Translations under genes and position numbers: made by a program
Part shown: piece after piece, positions 22,872-31,027 of the stretch
Layout of the letters: each line of letters starts with the position of its first letter
How positions within the stretch are numbered: position 1 is the stretch's first letter
NCBI GenBank assembly: GCA_000226015.1
Contig: JH153139.1
Location: 198,734 to 229,760 of the forward strand
DNA: 31,027 nt
From: Mnemiopsis leidyi
Lineage: Eukaryota; Ctenophora; Tentaculata; Lobata; Bolinopsidae
Direction of reading: 5' to 3'
The notes under the pieces: generated by a model
Told to the model about the DNA's origin: nothing
The model's database searches: none
What the model saw: only the letters and a program-made list of their open reading frames with translations

Positions 22872-23984
22872 GAACAAACTTGAAAGTGGACTGCCTGAGC
22901 TGCCATCATGGACAGATACTGATTTTTAAAAAAATTGTTACCTACAATTTCAACATTTTAGCTTAGATATAGTTCACGGTAGTTAGCTCCAATATTAGTT
23001 GAATTAGTTTATTTAATTAAAATATCCTGTTTATTTAGCCTGCGTAAAATTTCAAACTTTTTCACAGTAAATTTGCCTCAAGTAGATGAATGTATTGCTT
23101 GAAATTATTTAAAAAAAAAAAAAAAAAACCGAAAAAGAATACAAAAAAAACGAAAAAAATATAAAAATGCATGATTTCCATTATCAGTTTAAACTTATTA
23201 GGTTACACCGAATAAATTTAATCATATTATGCATCTTTGATATTTATTGATTTTTTTGCATATCTTGATCGCCTAGAGACTTTAACTTTATTTTAAGACA
23301 ATTAAATAATTATATTTAAGTGTTACTTTGGATGAAATTCTATGAACAATCCTAAACAATATAACATGTCAGTAATTGCCAAATAATTTTGACAAATCCT
23401 TTTTTGACAAAAATAAATTTTGTTAAAATGTTAGTGTTTAGACTTGATTAGTTTTTTTTAAGTTTCGGTGTCTGACTGTTTCAAATAAATTCGAAAATCT
23501 GCGGATCTACTGATTAAAGATGGTCCACTTTCCAGGCAAGCCACTTTGATCCTGAACTATGAATTTATGCTGGGTTGTGAACAATTTTTAATATGTATGA
23601 GTAAAACATTTGCAAATTATCAATGACAATATAGACTTTTTCCATTTAACTTAAATATCTAAGCTATGAACATTTTGCGCCGGGCTGCAATAATCGTGGA
23701 CGAGAAACACCTTAGCTAGGAAGAAGCTAACCACTGAACACTCCAATGACTTTGTGTCTAAAAGAAAGGTATTTATATTGCTTCAGAATACCAAAATGTG
23801 TCCAAATAATTACAGTACAAAGCTAATCTGTTGCTCCCTAGGACCAATGACCGCCGAAAGTTTTTACACCTGTACATTAAAATTAAAATGATTACAGGTA
23901 CTTTCTCAATAAGAGCTTGTTCATGTGCCTGTACTTATTTAAAATTTCTCTCTTTTTATTTAGCAAGTTTTTGTGTCTGCTGGT
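22872..23984 (+). other. 3' untranslated region and flanking AT-rich DNA
   Basis: After the stop at 22869-22871 the sequence is AT-rich and non-coding. Canonical AATAAA polyadenylation signals occur at 23211-23216 and 23412-23417. The second is followed by a GT/T-rich stretch and is a reasonable cleavage context, implying a 3' UTR of roughly 540 bp; the first would give about 340 bp. A run of 18 A lies at 23111-23128, followed by A-rich simple sequence to about 23167; it could be mistaken for a poly(A) tail in cDNA priming. Confidence 0.5.
23412..23417 (+). terminator. Candidate polyadenylation signal AATAAA
   Basis: Canonical hexamer 541 bases after the stop of the cephalotoxin-like gene, followed by a T/GT-rich region. 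An alternative hexamer is at 23211-23216. Assigned by position only. Confidence 0.4.
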
Positions 23985-25120
23985 TTATAAGATGCACAGT
24001 TTCTCCGTAAGACAAAAGTCACAGGCTCTTATTCCACCTCTGTATGGCTGGCCGTGTCTGAGGATAGTCCATCTCAAATTGTATGGAATATGTTGCTCTT
24101 TCAACTCCCAGACTTTCTTCGACAATTCGGTGCTGATTCTCGTTGTTGAAAGAGCTATTATGTGCATTGTACCTTGCCTTGAATGTGTATTCAGTAAGTC
24201 CGATGTATTGGTATTGAGTTTCCTCTGTCTGTAATGTAACTTCGAATACTACTGCAGTTTTGAGGCATTTTTCTGCTAATCGGACATTTAGCTTTATTTC
24301 TACAATTGCACATTCTATACTTTCTTTTTCTTCTACGGTCCTCTGTGACCTCGTGCTGTTCAGAATTGTTGACACGTTTGATTAGCAGCTGTAAGATAAT
24401 TTAACGGTGTTTTTGATAATTTTTTGGCACGCAGCCACAGGAACTTATTTCCGATGTTGGTTTTATTAAATTCAAACTGTATGGTGGACTACACAAAATA
24501 AAGTTTCTGGTTCTCTTTTTTCTGACTTAAGAATCTGCTGGGTTACTGGTTTTCTCGATCTTTTCGTCGTATCCACTACTTCTTAAAGCTTGTTCATATG
24601 CACCTTTGGCTTTGTTAAATTCTTCTGCATTACAAGAAGTGTCTGAGAGACGTTTAGATATCATTTTCTGTTTGATTATGTTGGGTGGATGGTTTGACTG
24701 AGCATTGATGTAGAGTGGGAGGCCGTTCGGCTTTCTATATGGGCATTATCTACCGTTGATGCAGCGTTCAATGTCACATATAAGAAATCAACTTCCACCA
24801 GGTTTGTTGTCACGGTAATTTTCAGTTCTTCTTTTTTTGAAAACACTACCAATTTGTTTCCGAAGTTTGTCCATTTTTGGGCCATTCTGGTATCATTGCT
24901 AGCCCGTCAACTCTATACACGCCCATCAGGTGTGGTGGCATAATTTGTTGCAATTGGTGTAGCATGTACAGTCCCACAAGTTCACACGTCTCTGCACCAT
25001 CATAGCTACCCATCGTCACATCCCTTACCCTAACCCTTAAGAAGTTGTCTGTTTTGGAACAGTACTTTACTGGGGTTAAATATCTGGGTAACAATGCTGA
25101 TCTTGGATGTTGTGGGGCAC
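23985..25120 (-). mobile_element. Decayed Penelope-like element (reverse transcriptase plus GIY-YIG endonuclease)
   Basis: Read on the minus strand from high to low coordinates. At 25094-24890, DVTMGSYDGAETCELVGL followed by GVYRVDGLAMI is the Penelope-type RT motif region; the expected YRDDG is YRVDG, so a catalytic aspartate is lost. At 24885-24760, ELKITVTTNLVEVDFL YVTLN is the RT segment after the active site. At about 24690-24540, NHPPNIIKQ and AYEQALRSSGYDEKI match the linker. At 24375-24220 lies the GIY-YIG domain (AVVFEVTL, YQYIGLTEYTFKARYNAH), and in another frame at 24140-23985 WELKEQHIPYNLRW and CDFCLTEKL end the endonuclease. Several frameshifts and stops make it non-functional. 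The 5' part and terminal repeats were not found. Confidence 0.88.
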
Positions 25121-25565
25121 GGTTTTATGATAATTAATCATAATAAGTTCAGCTAGCTCACTGTCTGCATGATATAAGATTTTCGACTTGTTAAGACCGG
25201 AGCTCCATAAACCGCAGACATCCTTTTTTAAATTATTGGAACTATGTGTTTACCATGCCACTGCAATTGTGTGTCGCATGCCTCATGCCAGCAATAAATG
25301 TGAAAACAGGTTCGGGGGTATCAATCTAGTCTTTTCATTCTGAGGATGGGATAGAATTGCTAATCCAATCCAGATTATTTATTTCTAATCATCACATTGA
25401 TTATAGTTATAACACTAACCCTAACGCATGTCCGAACCCATAGCCCAGAACCAAACTCGAATCAAAACTTTAACCCAATACGTATAAACCTCAAAACCTT
25501 TACTCTTAACGAAATCCGCAGCCCACCTAGCAACCTAAATTCCAATTTACCCTAAGTCTTATATT

Positions 25566-25690
25566 AATTCTTGGGAAGGAGTCAGAAATCTTTCCTACAG
25601 TGATCGACAAATGAAAAACCAGAAAGACCAATTAATTTCAGGAAACGCTGTCACGTAATAGAAAATATTTCCGACTCCTCCTTAGGAATT
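25566..25690. repeat. 125-bp foldback element
   Basis: The left end 25566-25589 (AATTCTTGGGAAGGAGTCAG...) and the right end 25667-25690 (...GACTCCTCCTTAGGAATT) are imperfect inverted repeats of 24 bases. Weaker complementarity continues inward for some 20 bases more. It is probably an old MITE or hairpin. No target-site duplication is evident. Confidence 0.55.
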
Positions 25691-26206
25691 CTGACGTCTA
25701 TTCTATTAACTATGACACTATATTTGGCCCTTTTATGATAAATGAATTGAAAAAGCAAACTTTTTTGTGCTGGACCTTTTACTATAACTAATTTTCTTAT
25801 CTTCTTTAATTTTTAACAACTACTCAAACTGTCTCTCTGTTTTCAGTCGTTGCACACATCGAACATTTTGACGACCGAAAATAGAAACTTCACTTCCCGA
25901 GTGGACGGGGTTAGAAATCATCCCTCCAGTCCTGCACATGAGATACAAGAAAAGTTGAACATCAGGTCACATTTGAGATGAAATATACTTTCTTAACTAA
26001 CTATTTGTCTTTTTTATATCTAATGTTTCTTAACCGCAACAAAATTCGTACTAAAATTAAGAAATTTGCTTAAATGCAAACACATAAAATATAATCTGCC
26101 CCCATCAATCAATTATGATAATGGAATAAGCCAGTACAGCAGGCATATACATGAGGACTCGCATTATCTCCAGTCATTGTTCTGGGGGCATGCCTATTGC
26201 CTCCTG

Positions 26207-26217
26207 CCCCCCCCCCC
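26207..26217. repeat. Poly-C run of 11
   Basis: A mononucleotide C tract within otherwise AT-rich DNA. A comparable 14-C run is at 29980-29993. Length is likely polymorphic and prone to sequencing error. Confidence 0.9.
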
Positions 26218-26877
26218 AGTCATGCCACCCCTGAACACTTGCATTTACTTTGGCTTAAACTTAGCGTTTTTACAATTTAAAGACTCCATTTAAAAATATT
26301 GTGATAAAACAAAATACATCAACGAATCAAATTTTGACCACTTCATAATCATTCTGAACCCTTTCTCCCGTAAATCAATTGAATAGACCTTGAAAATTAT
26401 CATCCGGCGGTACGTCAACTGCTAGTCGTTATCTAGGTTACTAAATAAAAACATATCCAAAAAGGTATGATTTTCAGAAAAAAATGTACAAACGCAGCAA
26501 TGATTTTCACTGCGCTATCAAGTTGTCACGGTAACAATGTCAAACTTGTAAAGGCAATCAATACAAACGGAGACTTGATAAAGTTTTAACATTTTTAAGC
26601 GTGTAGTTGATCATTTAGGATCTACATAACTTTCTTCAACAAATAGTCATGCGTAATAAAAATCTCTAAGGTAAAAGATAGGAACTACCAATCTTGAGCC
26701 ATGTGATCGACAGGAAACTGGAAACTATGGATCTAATAACATCTCACATCCAATTATGTAATCGCCTAGGCCCTATTCTAGGCTTAAAATAATAAATTAC
26801 GGATTAAGCAGGATGACAAGAGACTCGCTTGTTAGCTGGGTGAATGATTTGTTGACCGTTGTAACTTCATTCTAGCC

Positions 26878-27150
26878 AGAGCCATTATCCCTGCTTTCTT
26901 CTTCTGAAAGTCATATAAATCAGGATTAAAAATGTTTTCATCAAAGAGCCATTATCCCTGCTTTTTTTTCTGAAAGTAATATAAGTCAGGATTAAAAATG
27001 TTTTCATCACAGAGCTATTATCCCTGCTTCCTTTTTCTGAAAGTCATATAAGTCAGGATTAAACTTTTTTTTAATCACAGAGCTATTACCCCTGCTTCCT
27101 TTTTCTGAAAGTAATATAAGTCACTAAGTCAGGATTAAAAATGTTTTCAC
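26878..27150. repeat. 67-bp tandem repeat, four copies
   Basis: Copies begin near 26878, 26945, 27011 and 27079, each running AGAGC(C/T)ATTA(T/C)CCCTGCTT, a T-rich stretch, CTGAAAGT(C/A)ATATAA, then TCAGGATTAAA and a T-rich end. The fourth copy has an extra TCACTAAG within its TCAGG segment. No open frame or promoter motif is repeated in a way that suggests function. Confidence 0.9.
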
Positions 27151-27254
27151 CACTTTTTGGTGGCATTTTTATAAACCTTGTTTTAGTCTGTTATTGTTAA
27201 TTCAACTTACATTTGTAGAAATTTAGATATTGGTCTCTAAAGATATTAGTCAAA

Positions 27255-28039
27255 TCATGTATCCATGAATTCAGCTAAATCTTTCAAAATTTGGGAGTCT
27301 AAAGAGTCTTCATTTTCACTTGTCAGTTCATCTTCAGTTAGTGATCTGTCGGTGTCCGATCTATCAGTATCAGTAGACTTGTTCGAAATCTTGGTCCAGG
27401 TCACGGTTTTTTGTTGTCTGTGTCTGTAGTTTTTGAAACTTGGGGGTATGTACACACCCTAGTGATAGGAATGTTTGATCAGAGAACTAGGAGGCTGGAG
27501 GATAGCGAGGCTCAGTCAGATAGCTATCAGTGTTACTTGTGTCATGTCAGTGTCATTTACAAATACTTTGTTCAATACACTGATCGACATGACTCACTGA
27601 TATTTATTGAAATTAATCAACTTCGAATGTGATTTAAGTACTGAAATCTGATAAGTGCACAGAAGAAATTGTTAAATTTATTTTTACCTTAAGTTTATCG
27701 GTGACCCCATCGGCACCTGGAAAATAAGATTGCTTATATTTTCACAGAATTTTAGGACCCGCATATCTGTATCATGAAACGATAATGTAGAAGCTTTAGG
27801 AATCGTCATAAAGTAATATGAGTGCAAAAAAAAGCGGAAAAAGGAAGTTCATGAAAAACAAGCAATGCTGAACAAACCTTGCTCGTTAGCGTTGAGAGTA
27901 ACCGCGGCAGTGATGGTAATGCTTCTACCAGCGGACATAAGGGCGGACTGGGTGGCGGAGGGTGGGACACCGTCCCTGACGACACAGATGCCTTTACTCC
28001 ATAACTCCGCCAGATTGTCGATCTGCGAGGTGCGGGGAG
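27255..28039 (-). CDS. 3' end of an unrecognised spliced gene (three exons, one of 29 nt)
   Basis: Exons in transcription order on the minus strand: 28022 (or 28039) to 27878; micro-exon 27716-27688; last exon 27458-27255 ending in TGA. The first reads IDNLAELWSKGICVVRDG and on to LNANEQ, with GC-rich third positions unlike the flanks, and ends CAAG|GTTTGTT with one base left over. The micro-exon lies between TTATTTTCCAG and GTAAAA; its 29 nt complete a glycine and encode ADGVTDKLK, ending in phase 0. The last exon, after TATCACTAG, begins GVYIPPSFK and ends in an acidic Ser/Thr/Asp/Glu tail (TDTDRSDTDRS, then LKDLAEFMDT). Phase agreement across both junctions supports the model. I do not recognise the family; the tail suggests an intracellular protein. 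The 5' part is uncertain (see 28894-29046). Confidence 0.6.
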
Positions 28040-28893
28040 CTTTATTGTTTACACTTTACAGTTTTACAGTGAGTTTTTCTACTGATCTATTTATCATTGT
28101 GGAGTAATAATTTTCCATTTAGCTGATGATGTTAGTCTATATATTACAAAGCCACATGTAGCATGCAATTCAGCAATTACCACTTAGATTCAGAAAAATA
28201 GGTTAAATTTGCTTAATTACATGCACATAAAAACATTGTCTCCATATATCAATTATGGTAATAATTATAGCAACCAAATAAGCCTGCATATTATAGCAAC
28301 CATGTATCATATGCTTTTTATGTAAGCACAATATACATTATCAAGCAGTTGCAATTATGTTGCAAATTAATAGGTCAATACAAAGACATAGTTGACCCCA
28401 CCCTAACCGAATTGGTACACATCACTTCTAGACAACTTTACTTGTTAACGTGTAATTTTACCAATTCAATAAACGTGTCATGCCTTACAAATACCAACTA
28501 TCATGGATTCTTTCGCTTTCTGTTATTAATTGTCGTTGCTGTTCATGTATGAATGGGCGGAAAATGAATTCTTGTAAGTTTTTGGTTTACGGTTTTTCTT
28601 CTTCTATGATTAATTGTAAACACTCAAATATAGCTTAAGTCAATCATTTAATGTTAACATTTGGAATTAATCTAGGCAACGCCCTAATATTCAAAACATA
28701 TCACTCCACTATATTACAATACTAATTGTCGCTTAAGTGAAGACAAGTTTGGTAATTGCGCTAATTATAGAGCGAGTACAAGTTCAATTTGAATTCGAAA
28801 TTAGTTGACAAATTGTGTGCGGTAAAGTGGAATATCTGTGCCAGAAAAGGACGAATGTCAATGACAAAAATTTTTTTTTTTGTTTTTTTTAAC
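28040..28893. other. Probable intron or intergenic AT-rich DNA
   Basis: It is AT-rich with no recognised exon. If the upstream exon candidate at 28894-29046 is real, this is an intron of roughly 850-870 bp in the minus-strand gene. A T-rich homopolymer stretch lies at about 28870-28890. Confidence 0.4.
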
Positions 28894-29046
28894 TTGCAAC
28901 CAACCCAAACGCCGTTGAGCCATCTCTTGGGCACGAAGGTTGCTGAACTTGGCACTGGCACCAGACACTCCTGCGGGGGGCCTGAAAACATCGACTCCAC
29001 TATTGAAAGTGTCTGAGCTGGATGCCAGGCCCCCGAGGGGTGCCAT
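28894..29046 (-). CDS. Tentative upstream exon of the minus-strand gene
   Basis: This GC-rich island in AT-rich DNA is open in two minus-strand frames. One reads GVDVFRPPAGVSGASAKF and then LRAQEMAQRRLGWLQ, and could splice in phase 0 from CAA|GTTAAA to the exon at 28022, or from TTTGG|GTTGGT to the acceptor at 28039. The other frame reads ECLVPVPSSATFVPKRW and is also possible after an acceptor at CCCCGCAG. The donors are weak and I cannot choose between frames. It could instead belong to 3' flanking sequence of the adjacent LINE remnant. Confidence 0.25.
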
Positions 29047-29979
29047 GAGAAAATGCCGCAGTTAGCTCTTTCACACTGGACTTCCAGGTTTGGGCCGTTG
29101 ATTACACAAACAAAAAAGGGATAAGGGGATCCCAAGAAAAAAGGGCAGGAGTAAGGAGAGACACATTGATACTGTGCGGCTAGAAAGGAACAAATAATAA
29201 CAGGATTAAACTGTAAAAGAGTTTAAATACCCAACCTATAACAGGCCGCAGTTAGCTAGGCTGTTAACAATTGAGGGTTTCTCGCCCAATAGGCAGATTT
29301 TTAGGGTTCCCAGAAAGGCAAAGAGGTTTGGTTCCTTTTTGTTCTGGAAGCAGTTACCAAGATACCAGTTTGCAACAGCGTTAATAAAGTTTATCCTTCT
29401 ATCACTATGACTAAGGGTTACTATATGGTGATTATGACTAGATAAAGAGTATCTATGTTAATTTTAATGAAGAGATCTACTTTACTTCTAAAATCTAAGG
29501 TGAACGAACAATCAAGTAGGATATGGGATAGAGTTTCCACTTGCTCGTGGCAGAGGGAACAGTAGGGACTATCAGTTTCTATTTTCATTTTGTGTCGCAT
29601 GTAGCGACACGTGGCAATTCTGTGCCAAATCTTGTAATGAAGCTGGATTAGCTTAAAGTTGTTACTAAAGCTGAAAAAAGGTGTAGAAAACACCCCCCAC
29701 CAATCGACGTTCATGTTTAACTCTTCGTTCCATTTAAGCATTGGGGGAGAGTGTTTGGGCTAGCCATTTTGTCCCGTATGTTTTTACTTCGCAAAAGATT
29801 GTTGCCCCGCCCGGTAAGAAATTTAAGAGAGATGTCTGGGTCGATCAGACTGATGTTTTGACTCTGAGAATTTGGGCAGTTGAATCGCCGGATTGCCATT
29901 CTTATTGTTGCAAACTCAGTGCAGTTCAGATCATGGACCCTTAGATCCCACTTAGTAATGAACTGTTCGTATGTCATTA

Positions 29980-29993
29980 CCCCCCCCCCCCCC
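29980..29993. repeat. Poly-C run of 14
   Basis: A C homopolymer (G on the coding minus strand of the LINE remnant) that coincides with one of its frame changes. It may be slippage in the genome or a sequencing-length error. Confidence 0.9.
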
Positions 29994-30294
29994 ATTCTCG
30001 TTTACAAATTGTGAAAGATACAGAATATTTTTACTTATGAGAAGGGGGTTCCAAAGTTTTGACCCAATATCTGTGATTAAAGGATTTTTCCATATACAGT
30101 GGTCTGCTGTACCACCAGAGGCCTCAGCTCTGATTTGTTTTTCCACTCAGTATAGCAGTTAAGAAGACCCAACATAAACCCACATTTATTTGTTGTAAGG
30201 GAATTCTCAATAGAAATCGCTATATAATCCGGAAATTTGAGCTGGTTGATGACAATATTCTTCCAAGGATGACTGAAGTTTGAATTAATGTCAC

Positions 30295-30598
30295 TGTCAG
30301 TTGTCAGGCTCATCAAATTATGAAAACCTTATTTTTAAAGAGTATTTCTTTCAAATCTATTGGAATACCGCTTAAATCTAAGTTAAACTGTTCAATGCCG
30401 AAGTTTAACAATTGTAGACAGTCCCTATTGACTTACCGCAAGTTGACCTGTAATTTTAGCTTCACTTTAGTGCTCAGAGAACAACTTCAAGTTCATAACT
30501 GCCTCGTGCTGAATATTCGAACTTCAGTACAAAGCGTTAACAATCTTTCTTTGAGCTGAAAACTTTGTCGAACAATTTGATGAGCCTGACAACTGACA
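30295..30598. repeat. Perfect 25-bp inverted repeat, 254 bp apart
   Basis: The sequence at 30295-30319 (TGTCAGTTGTCAGGCTCATC plus AAATT) is exactly the reverse complement of 30574-30598. Identity stops abruptly on both sides of each arm. The left arm lies in LINE-like coding sequence (MSLTTD on the minus strand), so the right arm may be a small inverted duplication, or the pair may bound an inserted or rearranged segment. Confidence 0.85.
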
Positions 30599-30775
30599 AA
30601 TGGCGTGACGGCCAAAGCAAGCAACCGTTTTCGAGTTAAGAAATAGCGGTCAGAACTTTCGATATCACACCTTTTTTACGCATTTAGATAACGTTGTTTA
30701 TTGAGCTGCGATACTTTTGATAGCGATTTAATCGAGGGTCTTTAAAAAGCGGTCACATACACCCAAGTTTTGGGT

Positions 30776-31027
30776 TTTGGTCAACCCGATCAAATTAATT
30801 ACGTGCCCAGTAGATGTGAGTATTTTACAGAACCTGATAAAATTACTTACGTGCCCAGTTATAGAGTGAGTATTTTACAGAACCTGATAAAATTACTTAC
30901 GTGCCCAGTAGATGTGAGTATTTTACAGAACCTAATAGAATTACTTACGTGCCCAGTGATGTGAGTAGTTTTACAGAACCTGATAAAATTACTTACGTGC
31001 CCAGTAGATGTGAGTATTTTACAGAAC
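30776..31027 (+). repeat. 48-bp tandem repeat running off the window end
   Basis: The landmark GTGCCCAGT begins at 30803, 30851, 30901, 30949 and 30997, giving periods of 48, 50, 48 and 48. Each unit contains GTGAGTATTTTACAGAACCT followed by GATAAAATTACTTAC. The first copy is diverged (GGTCAACCCGATCAAATTAA), and the last is cut by the window edge, so the array is longer than seen. The frames open here are by-products of the repeat. Confidence 0.92.

Larger units (their letters stand above)
25121..26877. other. Gene-less AT-rich stretch
   Basis: No exon or RNA gene was recognised. It holds a foldback at 25566-25690, a short CACTAACCCTAACG telomere-like patch near 25412-25425, and an 11-base C run at 26207-26217. 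The 5' end of the Penelope-like element may extend into its first few hundred bases, but nothing recognisable remains. Confidence 0.5.
29237..30600 (-). mobile_element. Decayed LINE, C-terminal half with zinc-knuckle region
   Basis: Minus-strand fragments in successive frames form one collinear LINE C-terminus. From 30316 downward: NFSHPWKNIVINQLKFPDY; then about 30110-30010 LITDIGSKLWNPLLIS; 29970-29765 TYEQFITKWDLRVHDLN and FLTGRGNNLLRSKNIRDKM; 29738-29480 MLKWNEELNMNVDWWGVF, HYKIWHRIATCRYMRHKM and YCSLCHEQVETLSHILLDC (the CxxC...HxxxxC zinc-knuckle typical of LINE C-termini); and about 29400-29237 INFINAVANWYLGNCF and LLGEKPSIVNSL before TAG. Sequence at 30320-30440 (FNLDLSGIPIDLKEILFKN) may be further upstream coding. 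Several frameshifts are present, one near a 14-C run at 29980-29993. It resembles L1/Tx1-like elements, but the clade is inferred only from this tail. Confidence 0.82.

Noticed and set aside
25405..25430. Second telomere-like patch (CACTAACCCTAACG)
   Set aside because: Only about two degenerate units with no array; not evidence for an interstitial telomere on its own.
1..31027. CRISPR arrays, operons, prophage or bacterial genes
   Set aside because: No repeat-spacer pattern or Shine-Dalgarno-led gene runs; the tandem arrays seen have no unique spacers, and the genes are spliced.

Overview
This looks like AT-rich nuclear DNA of an invertebrate animal, probably marine. The evidence is GT-AG introns of about 140-1,000 bp, a class A seven-transmembrane receptor spread over eight exons, a large secreted sushi/EGF/laminin-EGF/TSP1 protein that resembles the SE-cephalotoxin family (known from cuttlefish, with relatives in corals and other invertebrates), and decayed Penelope-like and LINE retroelements. 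I cannot fix the phylum from the sequence. Nothing prokaryotic was seen: no operons, no CRISPR array, no convincing tRNA or rRNA.

Layout. (1) 1-10,341 holds no gene I can support. It contains an old tandem duplication (about 2,073-3,600), one copy of which carries a 131-bp hairpin insertion, plus small direct repeats and a possible TATA box. (2) 10,342-13,797 (+) is a rhodopsin-like GPCR assembled from eight phase-compatible exons (392 aa), with an optional alternative last exon (365 aa). Its DRY and CWxP motifs are replaced. (3) 14,785-15,640 (-) is a decayed LINE in which the end of the endonuclease domain and the extreme C-terminus survive but the reverse transcriptase is not recognisable. 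(4) 16,195-16,370 (+) looks like a classical RNA polymerase II promoter (E2F-like, two CCAAT boxes, E-box, TATA, initiator). It is followed by a 36-bp minisatellite (16,649-17,121). (5) 18,298-22,871 (+) is the two-exon gene for the 1,219-aa secreted SE-cephalotoxin-like protein. (6) 23,985-25,120 (-) is a decayed Penelope-like element with reverse transcriptase and GIY-YIG endonuclease fragments, a broken catalytic motif and a telomere-like insertion. (7) 25,121-27,150 is non-coding, with a foldback and a four-copy 67-bp tandem repeat. (8) 27,255-28,039 (-) is the 3' end of an unrecognised spliced gene that includes a 29-nt micro-exon. (9) 29,237-30,600 (-) is the decayed C-terminal half of a second LINE. 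(10) 30,776-31,027 (+) is a 48-bp tandem repeat running off the window edge.

The receptor and the secreted protein share a strand but are separate genes, with no sign of a shared pathway beyond proximity. The most interesting objects are the secreted multidomain protein, the atypical receptor with two possible tails, and the unrecognised minus-strand gene with a micro-exon. All exon boundaries were read by eye from splice motifs and phase, without transcript evidence.
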